DNA of 64,000 bases from positions 124,001 through 188,000 of the forward strand of contig JALIZF010001402.1 in the NCBI GenBank assembly GCA_029948255.1. Reading direction: 5' to 3'. The position numbers and the translations under genes are program-made. The notes beneath the pieces were generated by a model that was not told where the DNA came from, ran no database searches, and saw only the letters and a program-made list of their open reading frames with translations. This document shows positions 23,108-33,000 of the stretch, piece by piece (the first letter of the stretch is position 1; each line of letters opens with the position of its first letter). This DNA comes from Telmatactis stephensoni. Its lineage: Eukaryota; Cnidaria; Anthozoa; Actiniaria; Isophelliidae.

Positions 23108-25636
23108 TGTTCATACAAGTTTTGAAATGATGTACCAAGCTATGTCAAAAGATATTATAGATGAGAACAATTCTTCAAAACTCAAAGCGGAACTATCACA
23201 TTTGGCACACTCCTATGCTTCTAACTATCATCCGTCTCCTCAAGATTTGAAGAAACACAAAATTCTGAAAGAACTGAGGAACAATAAGAACATTGTAATT
23301 CTTAGGCCTGATAAAGGTAATGGCGTTGTAATTTTAGATCGATCAACTTATGATCGGGGTGTTTTAGAAATTATTAATGATACAACTAAGTTTAAACAAG
23401 CCTATATTGCTTCAAAGCAATGATGTTTCGGCCCGCTCAAAACCCTTTAGATTCCTTTACGAGACTTGGAGTTCTAGCTTGCAAAGAAAAATGTAAACTG
23501 ATTCATTAATATCAGCGGGATTCATTGTGATTCAACTAAGCGGAAAGTTTTTAAGCAATGTTGCAATGCAGCAATGCAACAAACCTCGATAAACAGCCTT
23601 TAGTTTAGAGCTGTAAATCCTGCAAATCTGTGTATTTTAATGACAATTTTGCCATAAAATTTCCAATGACTATTATAAATAGAGCGTAAACTCATTCATC
23701 GAGATTTCTATGATTTCCTCTCGTGCCAGATTGGCTAATTTCACACAAGTGATTAAAAGGGCGTGTATGATTGTTACAAGTTCTATTCCCGACCAATCAG
23801 AAAGGGGTGTTCCCATGGTCAAATAAACAATAGATAACACAATCTTTGCAAAACGTTTTAGCGCTTCCTTTCATGCGATTGGATGTCGGTGACACGCACG
23901 TCAAGTAACATTTGTTGGTAGGTTTTCACCAACAATTTTTTAATAGATGCGAAAAGAATGCGACATATAATTGGATGTGTTATAAAAGTATGACAGCTAA
24001 TTGACAGACGAGCCAAAAATTATGGGTTAGCAAACCAAACACAGTAACGTTTCGGCCTGAGGGCCGAAACAAAAATTAGATTCTGATCCTACATTAGGGC
24101 GAGAGGCACAACTTCAGTGTTTTCTTCGTAAGCTTAAGAAAAAAGGCTTCTTTGAGGATAAGAATGATTATTTTAGTCTTTATCCCAAGGAATCTCATCC
24201 TGGTAGAATTTATGGTCTTCCTAAATTACATAAGATCAAAACCCCTGGGTCCCCACCACCATTTCGGCCTATTGTTTCTTCTATTGGAACCTATAATTAT
24301 AACTTAGCTAAATTTTTATGTGGTCTTCTCAATAATATAACACCTAACAAGCATACTACAACTGATACTTTCTCTTTTGTTAATGATTTTCAATCTCTTG
24401 CTTGTCATAACAAGTTTCTAGTGTCTTTTGATGTGGTAAGTCTTTTCACTAACATTCCTTTAATTGAAACTATGAACATTGCTGTTGACTTAATTAAAGC
24501 TAATCATCCTAATCTTAAAATCTCTAAGTCTGATCTCAAAAAGCTGTTTAATTTTGCTACTTGTCAAACTCACTTTTTGTTCAACAGTCTTGTGTATGAC
24601 CAGATTGATGGTGTTGCCATGGGGTCTCCTTTGGCTACAGTTCTTGCCAATCTTTTTATGGGTTTCCATGAAGAGTTGTGGCTAAATAACTATAAAGATT
24701 CTAATGTTTTGTTTTATCGTAGATATGTTGATGACACTTTTTGTTTATTCCATAATGAACAGGATGCCAGGTTATTCTTTAATTACATCAACTCTCAACA
24801 TCCTAACATTAAGTTCACTCTCGAAAAAGAGATTAACAATCGTCTTTCCTTTCTGGATGTTAAAATTAACAAGCTAACAGATAATTGCGTAACATCAACT
24901 CATTGCAAGAAAACTTACACTGGTCTGCTTACTAATTTTAACAGTTTCACTTCTTTTTCATACAAGATAGGATTAATCCGCACTCTAATAAATAGAGCTT
25001 TCAAAATTAACAATACTAATGATGGTTTTAATAAGGATGTCAATGACATCAAAACAACTCTACAACGTAGCTTGTTCCCCTCTTATCTTTTTGAATAGGT
25101 TTCCACAGACTGTATTGACAGTTTGTCTGGGCCCAATAACCACAATGTTTCAACTTCTCCAGACATGAAATATTTTAAGCTTCCTTTTGTTGGTAGATTC
25201 TCATCGTTTGCTCAGTGGAAAATACGTATTCTATCTAAATGTTTCTGCAAAGGTATTAGCATTAAATTAGTTTTCTCTTCTTTTAAGTTAAGTTGTTTAT
25301 TTTCCACCAAGGATCCTATTCCTGATTTCTCTCAAATCCTATGTTGTATACAGATTCACATGTGCGGGATGTAATTCCCGTTATATTGGTGAGACTACTC
25401 GCCATTTTTCAACACGGATCAACGAGCATCTTTTTAAGGATAGATCATCTCATGTGTTTAAACATTTAGCTTCTTCTATCAGTTGTAAGGATGTTGCATC
25501 ACCTGATTGTTTTCAAATATTAGATACTGCCATTAATAATTATGAGCTCAAAATAAAAGAAGCTCTTTATATAAATAGTTATAAACCTGAGCTCAACACT
25601 CAGGTTAAGCATTACAATACTACTATCCACATGTAA
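23100..25636 (+). pseudogene. Penelope reverse transcriptase plus GIY-YIG endonuclease, broken
   Basis: The N-terminal part has NIVILRPDKGNGVVILDRS. After the inserted element come GRIYGLPKLHK, FRPIVSS, SFDVVSLFTNIP (first catalytic Asp), GVAMGSPLATVLANLFMG and RRYVDDTF (YVDD active site). Past an in-frame TAG at about 25,096 the linker continues (LPFVGRFSSFAQWK). A frameshift near 25,340 then leads to FTCAGCNSRYIGETTRHF, the GIY-YIG-type core, and KIKEALYI near the end. Intact proteins prime reverse transcription at nicked target DNA. Here one insertion, one stop and one frameshift disable the copy. Confidence 0.85.
23421..24075. mobile_element. Short DNA element inserted in the Penelope RT
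   Basis: The ends read TTTCGGCCC... and ...GGGCCGAAA, and the Penelope frame resumes on the far side. CAA is present at both junctions and may be a 3 bp target duplication. The right end also carries an extra palindrome (GTTTCGGCCTGAGGGCCGAAAC). No transposase inside; non-autonomous. Confidence 0.7.
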
Positions 25637-25721
25637 TCTTATTTCGTTTCATTTAGTATTTGACCGTTGTTATTTTATCCTGTTTTTTTATACCTATATA
25701 ACTGTAACTTGTAATTAGCTT

Positions 25722-25780
25722 CACTTCAAACTGAAGATGGCTTTATGAAAGTCGAAACATGTCTTTCAAATTTAAAAGTG
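25722..25780 (+). ncRNA. Hammerhead-ribozyme-like motif at Penelope 3' end
   Basis: CTGAAGA (25,731), a 6 bp stem II (GGCTTT/AAAGTC with an ATG loop, 739-753), GAAA (754-757), a very short CATG stem III and GTC (cleavage expected after 25,763). The flanks can pair as stem I (CACTT with AAGTG, AAA with TTT). Penelope-like elements are known to carry minimal hammerheads with short stem III. One extra U between GA and stem II is non-canonical, so activity is uncertain. Confidence 0.6.
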
Positions 25781-25790
25781 TTGTGTTGTT

Positions 25791-26519
25791 TTTAAAAATG
25801 CGTGAAAATACATTGAAAGCTTCAACCAAGTAAAAAATACATAAAATATTATTGCACTTCTGTTTTTTAGAGCAATAATTATTACACAGCAGACATATAT
25901 GCTTTTGCTCAAAATAAGAGATTATATCCCTCAAGGGAAATTCTATCTTTTGTCATATCAAAACTATATTTTGTAAGTTATCCACAAACATGGGATCCCA
26001 TGAAACCTCTTTGGTGGAAGTGACTGCATTTATGGTCAATTTTTTCAGTAAAATTAAATGTAGTTCTTGAAGTTTGGCATATATATGCTTTGAGTTAGTA
26101 AATTATCAATTTAGAGTGGGATCTGGATCGATCCATTTGAAATGACTCTTAAGTTTATATTTTCAAATAAAAATACAAAAATAAATACCCTTTTCACTAT
26201 AGCTATTTAGTAGAATAATACAATAAATACCTTACATTGTACGTTTCCAGTTTGTTTGTAATATTGATTTTGCAGTGTATATTACCTACTAGCTAGCCAC
26301 CATTTTGTTTTGCTACTAGTGCCAGGCTTTTTTAAGCAACAGGAACCCCAAGCCTTATTATAAAAGTCAATATAGTTCTATACTGTTAGTTTTGAAACCT
26401 TAAAGGTGAAACAATTAAAGTTAAATAATTTATCATGTTCAGAGTTGTACATTAATTAGAATAACATTCATATTATTACTGTATGCAATTTGAGAAAGGT
26501 CCATTTTAAGAAAATCCCT
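25791..26519. other. No gene recognised
   Basis: AT-rich sequence with short frames only. Confidence 0.3.
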
Positions 26520-26970
26520 ATTTGGGTTATTTTATTCTAACCTTGGGTTTTAAAATCAAAAAATCCCATGACTTTTTTGTTTGAGTAATGGTCAATACCA
26601 ATTTGGGGAATTTAAGAAAATCCCAATTTCAAATTATCAGTATCCCAATGTTGGGATTAGAAATAAAAAAATCCCATGACTTTTTGTTTGGGTAATGGTC
26701 AATACCAATTTTGGGAATTTAAGAAAATCCCAATTTCAAATTATTTGTATCCCAACCTTGGGATTGGAAGTCATAAAATTCCCAACATCAATTCCCATTA
26801 TTGATAGCAAATTCCCAGCTTGGGAATCCATAAAATTCCCAAAAGAGGGTTTACAAAGTACCCAACAAACAAATATTGGGAATCAGTCTCACTTTCCCAA
26901 ATTCATTTTTATTGGGTATTAGTTGGGATTTTCCCCAATTCCCAACAAAATCCCAACTTGGGAATCCACT
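26520..26970. repeat. TTCCCAA/TTGGGAA word repeat with a two-copy 127 bp unit
   Basis: TCCCAA or TTGGGA occurs more than 20 times in both orientations, often as a palindrome (CCCAACTTGGGAA). The unit AATCCCATGACTTTTT...GTATCCCAA is present twice in tandem between about 26,560 and 26,790. Non-coding; it looks like a self-complementary element. Confidence 0.75.
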
Positions 26971-27364
26971 TTTTTTTCCTGTGACTGCAAATATGAGAGG
27001 GCTATTTTCGAGGACTTCAGTGGTCACAGTTTAAGCATAAAACTAATACATGGGAAAAGCTGAAGCCCAACAAATTCAGGTAGGACAAACTTCACCGATT
27101 CACATTGCATATTCACTATGAAAAGACACTACTGGCCCTTAAAGTTTAATGTTCAGTGCTACTGGAAAGTGCTTGTTTGTTGATTGCTCTGTAGAAGTGG
27201 AGCTAAAAATGAGCAAAGAAAATCAAAGCAATGGAATAATGGACGTTATACAAAGAGGCCAAGTAAAACAAGTCCTACAAGGCACAATCCACACAATTTA
27301 GGGGGGACGACAGGAAGAGGATGGGTGATTTGTTTTGCAAAACCAATGTAAAACACATCCACAG

Positions 27365-27567
27365 AATTCCACAAACAAATTGAAGATAGAAGCATTGATG
27401 CAATAGCAGCTGGCAACAACAGTTCAGGAGCTGGAGTGTCTGTACATGCACTCAAAATTGCAAGTGAAGCTAGGACCAAAGCCAACAGACTTGACATCAA
27501 TGTTCTCAGATCTTTGATAGATCTACAGCATGAAACAGAAAACTTAGAAAGATCAAGGAACCCCTAA
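27365..27567 (+). CDS. Possible terminal exon, helical protein
   Basis: Preceded by CCACAG and open to a stop: IEDRSIDAIAAGNNSSGAG then VHALKIASEARTKANRLDIN, with amphipathic helical character and no stops in about 67 codons. No domain is recognised and upstream exons are not identified. From 27,568 to 28,215 I see no gene. Confidence 0.35.
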
Positions 27568-28219
27568 GCAAAGAGCATTGAAGGGTATATTCAACATCTC
27601 CCTGTTTCAAAACATTTGATTATTTACATGTGGACTGAGGCAGCTTCCATTGTGGTATGATTTATATCAACACAAATCAGTATATCTTGTTAGGAAAGGC
27701 ACAATTGTAAGCAAATGTAATGGGTAAAAAAGTTCTGTACTACGCTCTGGTTGTTCTGTCACCAAGCAAGAAAGCACCTCCATTGGCACTAGCAGAAATG
27801 ATAACAACAAAGCACATTGTCCCTACTATTACCAGTTTCTTAAGTGTGTTTAGTTATGATGCCACCAAAATCTATGGTAACCTCACAAAAACTTATTTTG
27901 TTTTAATAATTTTCTGATATAGCAAATCTGTATCTGAAAAAAAATTTTAGTGAGAACCAAAGGTTTAATTCTGTGTATAGTAATTTGGATGAGCAGTCAA
28001 GGTGAATGGTAGCGTGCTTGAAAAGCTAAGTTAACAAAATGTCCAACGTTATGAACCTGCATGGATTTCATAACGTTACGAACCTGCATGGACTTCATTT
28101 CTCATAGAGACAGAACACGAACGAAGGGATGATCTATTCTTAATTTAATAAATCTAAACATTATCGCTATGGCTATTTGACCGGCAGCCAGTCAATGACC
28201 TCGAATTCCTATTTGACCG

Positions 28220-28530
28220 GCAGTTTTCAAATTTTCCAATAATTCCCCCCAAAAAAACATTCGTACATCACCTAAAGTATTCTATCTTTATTTAGAAATG
28301 GTAAGCGGTCATAGTTAGCACTGTAGTGTCCAACTAGCTCTTTTTCTCTAGCCCCGGCACAGAGTAGAACAAGTGACCAAAAGACACTTAGAAAACTTCA
28401 ATCCTGGTCGTTCGGAGTTAATTAAACATTACAACCGTAATTGAAACAATTCCTAAATAAAGATAGAATATTTTAGATGATGGTGTATGAATGTTTTTTC
28501 GGGGAAGTATTGGAAAAGTTGGCAATTACT
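28220..28530. repeat. Foldback repeat, arms about 80 bp
   Basis: The left arm includes TCTATCTTTATTTAGAAAT (about 28,284-28,302); the right arm inverts it (CCTAAATAAAGATAGAAT, about 28,452). The arms extend outward through the CCCCAAAAAAACATTCGTACATC region with mismatches. The loop is about 150 bp. It is a miniature inverted-repeat element or hairpin; ends and target duplication are not resolved. Confidence 0.7.
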
Positions 28531-29021
28531 TAATAACCAGTTAAGTCTTAACATCAACGTTGAACGCCGGGAGAATGATTTTTTAGGTTGAATTGGATCA
28601 GTAGAAAACTTCTTTGAGCGAGTCAATTTTATCCGACTGGTTCAACAAACACGAACACGCTCTAGCCCTACTGATACAGATGTATCCGGCTTCAAACTTG
28701 TTAATATAATTTTTTTCAAATAATTCGATCATCTAAAGTGCTGTAGTTTTATGACAAACAAGTTCTATTGATTAGCAGCGGCGGCGCAGCTTGTTTAAAA
28801 ATTGGGTGGATCAAGCAATGCCATCAATGCAGGCTGCTACAATATGGAAGAGTCAATCTTTGCTATGCTTTAACAATAGTCGGTCATGACGTCATGACCG
28901 TCTGTGGGTCCTACTATTTTCGACCTAGCCTCGTGGATTCCAGCAATTCCTTTACTTCCTGAGTGCTTTGGTCATCCATTGGTTAACTAAGTTTCTGAGT
29001 TTCAGATTACATTTTTGCAAC

Positions 29022-29029
29022 TATAAAAG
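29022..29029 (+). promoter_or_regulatory. TATA box
   Basis: TATAAAAG about 120 bp before the ATG at 29,150. A CRE-like palindrome (TCATGACGTCATGA) lies about 140 bp further upstream, near 28,885. Confidence 0.45.
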
Positions 29030-29149
29030 CTGAAGCTCTTTTTGAAGCACGACAATTCTTTCGTAAATCACGCTTTGTAAGGAAGTCAGCCAACAATCCA
29101 CTAGCTCATTCTATTTAGATTCAAATTGTTATCTATTTAACTTTCCATT

Positions 29150-30080
29150 ATGTCATCTAAAATGACCACAAGTAGTCCCAAGATTTCGTTAGAGACTGCA
29201 CCTCAAGACCAATCATGGTTTTTTAAAGCCGTGGATGATGAAGGAGTCTTCGCCAATAGTGGTGAAAATTGTTTCTCAACGCCAAAATCCAAGTTTTTGA
29301 CAGAGAAAATATTTAACATTAAAGCACATCCTTCATTGAAGATGTGCCAACGTTGTATTGTGGTAAGTTCAATTACATATTGCTCTTTAGTTGAAATTTC
29401 GTTGTTTTTTTTATGAAATCACAATCATCCGCCGACAATTATTTTCTTCATAAAAATTGTTATTATTTGTGCAACAGATTACATTCAAAGTTCCGTCAAG
29501 TTCTGCTGGTGATACATCTGTAAAATTTGACCTTGATAAGCTAGACGTTGAAAAACAGCTTTTCAAGAAGAATTGGAAAGATTCACAGCATAGCCTAAAG
29601 ACTTCGTCGCTGAATTCAAGAGAGTAACTGGTACACATTGCGTTTCAGTACAAGACAAACCAATCAAGAAACTCATAGCTCTCCCCCCAGGCCAGCCCAT
29701 TTGATCTTCCCTCACCTGAGAAGAAGTTCAAAGCTACTGGGATTGACCAAGGAATTGATAGTCAGTACCTTGGTAAGTGGAAACTGAATAATGCTATGTT
29801 ATATCTGAATAAAGAAAATTAAAGAAAGTTTTAAAGTACCCAGCACCCAAAACACTTCTAGGAGGCCTAAAAATTCAACCCTATGTCTTTCCGCTCTTCT
29901 TGTTTATTTATTACAGAGCGATCCAGTAACACACTTGAACTAAATACTCTAAATACTGAGTTGTTTCTTAGTCTTTCTCATTATTTTTGTTACGAGTCTG
30001 AGCCAAAAATGTGTGAAAACTCCTGCGGTGATCACAATGAGTGTAAACCTCTTCCACAAAAGCTATTCAATAGCTTTTGA
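29150..30080 (+). CDS. Small multi-exon gene of unknown function
   Basis: Exon 29150-29362 starts at an ATG downstream of a TATA box and encodes DQSWFFKAVDDEGVFANSG and KMCQRCIV before GTG|GTAAGT. Exon 2 starts at 29,478 (ACAG|ATT) in phase and encodes SVKFDLDKLDVEKQLFKKN, reaching a stop at 29,627 unless spliced earlier. A further open segment near 29,700-29,773 ends in a GTAAGT donor. An acceptor-preceded exon (about 29,918-30,080) with MCENSCGDHNECKP may be the alternative 3' end. The exact structure of the 3' half is uncertain. No known domain is seen. Confidence 0.45.
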
Positions 30081-31440
30081 TTGCCTCATAAATTTAGACT
30101 ACAGCTAGTATGTAATATTGTATTTTTTTCTTTTTTGTCAGGTCAGCCGGGAGCTGCTGGCCCACCTTGTTTCTTGCAACAATTAATTTAGCTATTTGAC
30201 TTGTATTCATTTAGTATTTAGTTCGCGCTCAGCACAGTGTCTTGGTGGGGTGGCCACAATACTTGTGGCTTCTGGCGGTCATTTTCCCCCCACCTTTGCT
30301 GAAAAGACAGTTAATTCTTTTTATGGCACACCACGCTCTTGATTAGTTGTTAGGCGTGGCGTGACCTTTAACGGTTCTATAAATAAAGTCGTCACAATAG
30401 TGGCCGAGTTTTATCCAACCACATCTGGACTGTGATGTCTTTTCGTCAAACAAGCACGACCCTGCGCTGAGCACTCTTCACATATTTTTATGCAAGTTTA
30501 AGATAGCCCGATGTGATCCAAATGCCGATATTTCTAAATTGATGCTTTACCGTCACATTGGACAAAATCTCTAATGAAAACAAGCAAGATCAGCCTAGCC
30601 CCCAGGCGTCCTCTGCAAGCGCGGAGCGCAAGTAAGTTCTGGGGCGAGTGCGAAACGTGAGCTAATAATGCCAAAAGTGTCCCTGATTTGACCAAAAGTG
30701 TCCCTGATTCAACCATCAGTATCCCTGACCTTTAGCTGACTTTACAACTTGAATTTTTAATATTTTTTCAACAATTTCGGTGGAATGAGTATCAACATTC
30801 ACCAATATAGACCAAAAATTGGATGTTTACGAGTTTATATGTTTTTAAGAAAGCATAGAGGAAGATTATAGACTGTTAAGGGGATTTCAGAGTCAAGAGA
30901 CTACTCACAAGTACATTTTCAAAGTTAAAAATAATTTTAGCTTGGTCATACCCTGTTTCTGTTCGGACAAACCTTTTTTCCAAAAATTGTGCATTTCAAA
31001 CATTTCATGCACTGGGAGTTCATATTTTTGGTCATGTTTTTTTTTTTTTTTTTTTTGGGGGGGGGGGGGGGGGCTTTAATAGTGTTCTAAAGCCATGACA
31101 TCACGTTGCTAAGTGACCAAAAATTCACATTCTAAACAAATCAAAAGAGAATCAATATGGCGTCTCTTATGATAGCATCTCTAAGTTCTTTCTTTACACA
31201 GAAGAGCAAAAATCGATTTCTAGAGGAGAAAACCATTACCGATCTGGTCATGTAGAAACTTTTGGTTATGATCATGGTGTTATAAGAGGCAGTGTCAGAG
31301 CAAGTATTAAAAAATAAAGTATATAAAGTCACGGTAAGTCACGCTACACGCTCTCTGTTTTGCACTCTCACGATCACACTCATCTTATCTCCGCAATATA
31401 GCAAGAATTCGAACATTTCTCTCTGTCAAGTCTACTGAGA
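30081..31440. other. No gene recognised; short tandem and homopolymer tracts
   Basis: A roughly 24 bp unit (CCAAAAGTGTCCCTGATT) is repeated three times near 30,670-30,725. A T18 run followed directly by G19 lies at about 31,038-31,073. Otherwise there are short frames only. Confidence 0.35.
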
Positions 31441-31462
31441 TCCTCATCCATGCCTTTATAAC

Positions 31463-31914
31463 TTAAAAACTGTAACTCTGTTCTACTTGGCCTTCCTAAA
31501 TACCTTATTGACCGTCTCCAAGCTGTCCAAAATGCTTCTGCTCACCTCATCACCTTAACGAAGAAACACGAACACATTTCTCCTGTTCTCATTGACTTAC
31601 ACTGGCTTCCCATTGAATACCGTATTAAATTTAAAATACTTCTTCTAACCCTCAAGGCTCTGCATGGTATCGCTCCTGTCTACGTTCAAGAAATGATCTC
31701 CAAATACTCTCCTACACGTAATCTTCGGTCTTCTTCTCATCTGATGTTATGCACAAAGCTATATAATCTTAAGTGTTATGGTTATAATTCATTTTCTGTT
31801 GCTGCCCCTCTACTATGGAACTCTCTCCCTGTATCTGTAAGAGACATAACGTCTTTGGAATCCTTCAAGACTAGTGTCAAGACTTATTTATTTAAACTGG
31901 CCTACAATTTATAA
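31463..31914 (+). pseudogene. LINE reverse transcriptase C-terminal end (CR1/L2-like)
   Basis: Shows the common C-terminal region of CR1/L2-type LINE ORF2: LGLPKYLIDRLQAVQNASA, then LHWLPIEYRIKFKILLLTLK, ALHGIAPVYV, and VAAPLLWNSLPVSVRDITS before the stop. This part lies beyond the RT palm. Everything upstream of the catalytic core is missing, as expected for 5'-truncated LINE insertions. The 3' tail is A/T-rich with TTATTATT microsatellite. Confidence 0.85.
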
Positions 31915-32163
31915 TTTATATTTTTTAAAGCTCTACAAGCTTTATATTATTTTTATTATTTATTATTATTATTATCTTAAAAATCCTTACCAATAAGCAA
32001 ATAATACCGTATTTTTTACAACTTTCTTACTCAAAAGTGTATGTTCGTGTATTTGTAACAGCTAATACCTTAAATGAGCTATTTTATACCTTCTGTTGTC
32101 GAATACAACACAATTACGACTGTTGTTATCCTGGGTTTACTTGTTTCTCCAGTTCGTATTTAA

Positions 32164-32500
32164 CCCTTTGGTGCCTGCCCTTGCAAATATCGTTCCTCCA
32201 GGAACGATGACGTATTTGTTGCTATGGTGATGTTATTTTTAGCGTCTCGTCAAAAATATATCAAAACAACGGTTATTATACATCAGCCAATCATATGCAA
32301 TGATTGTTGAAACCTTTGTTTTTGATTGGCTGCAATTAGAGCTCTATATATCTCTGTACACACTTCAACCAAGATTGATTCAAAATGGTGTCTTCTAGTA
32401 AGCGATTGCGGACACGATTTAGAGCAGAACAAGCTGCACAAATGGTTCTAAATGACAACAGTGACTTGGAGAGTTTCTGTAGCGGAGTTTGAAAGTTGTG
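32164..32500 (+). mobile_element. piggyBac-like element, 5' end
   Basis: TTAA (32,160-32,163) precedes CCCTTTGGTGCC, a piggyBac-style terminal sequence. About 220 bp further an ATG at 32,384 opens a basic-then-acidic start (SSSKRLRTRFRAEQAAQM, then NDNSDLESF), which resembles the N-terminus of piggyBac-type transposases. The frame ends after 35 codons and no DDD catalytic region or right end follows. It is a truncated copy. Confidence 0.5.
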
Positions 32501-33000
32501 TCACAAAGACCAATGTATGTTTCTTTAGTAGACGCTGTTGCCAAGCAGAAATAATATAATATATAAATATATAAAAATATATTTTCATAGTTTTCATCTA
32601 GTTTAGTATTGGCCCATTTGTAATTAAAGTACAGGTTTTTAAAAAGTTTGTTGGAGAAGAAAATGAATAAGTGCATATCCTTAAAGGGGCAGTTTCATGC
32701 TAGTGCACATGTCTGTTGTATGATAAGTGGTCAATCTTGCGTGTTACTGTGACACTGTCCCTTAAACTTCTAAATAAAAATAATTATCAAAGAGGAATAT
32801 ATTTATTTATGAAATCTGTAAAATGCACCATGGAAATCTGTGTTTTTATTTGTTTTGATCTGAGTCTGTAGAAGGGTTGCATTATTATCATTTTTTCCCG
32901 CACATACTTGGCAAGTTTTTGCTAATTTTTCAACATCCTAAACGTTCCCATTTTTTATGATGCATAATATACAGTAACTCGATTATTATCTGTTATAGAG
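32501..33000. other. No gene recognised
   Basis: AT-rich spacer up to the acceptor-like CTGTTATAG before 33,000. Confidence 0.3.

Larger units (their letters stand above)
23095..25790 (+). mobile_element. Penelope-like retroelement with GIY-YIG endonuclease
   Basis: The RT coding region is followed by a GIY-YIG domain, the diagnostic order for Penelope-like elements, and by a hammerhead-like motif at the 3' end. The RT is split by a 0.65 kb insertion (23,421-24,075). The 5' end is not defined; it abuts host-type coding sequence near 23,100, suggesting 5' truncation. Confidence 0.85.

Noticed and set aside
31038..31073. T-run joined to G-run as a regulatory G-quadruplex
   Set aside because: A long homopolymer junction is more likely slippage or an assembly artefact, with no gene nearby.
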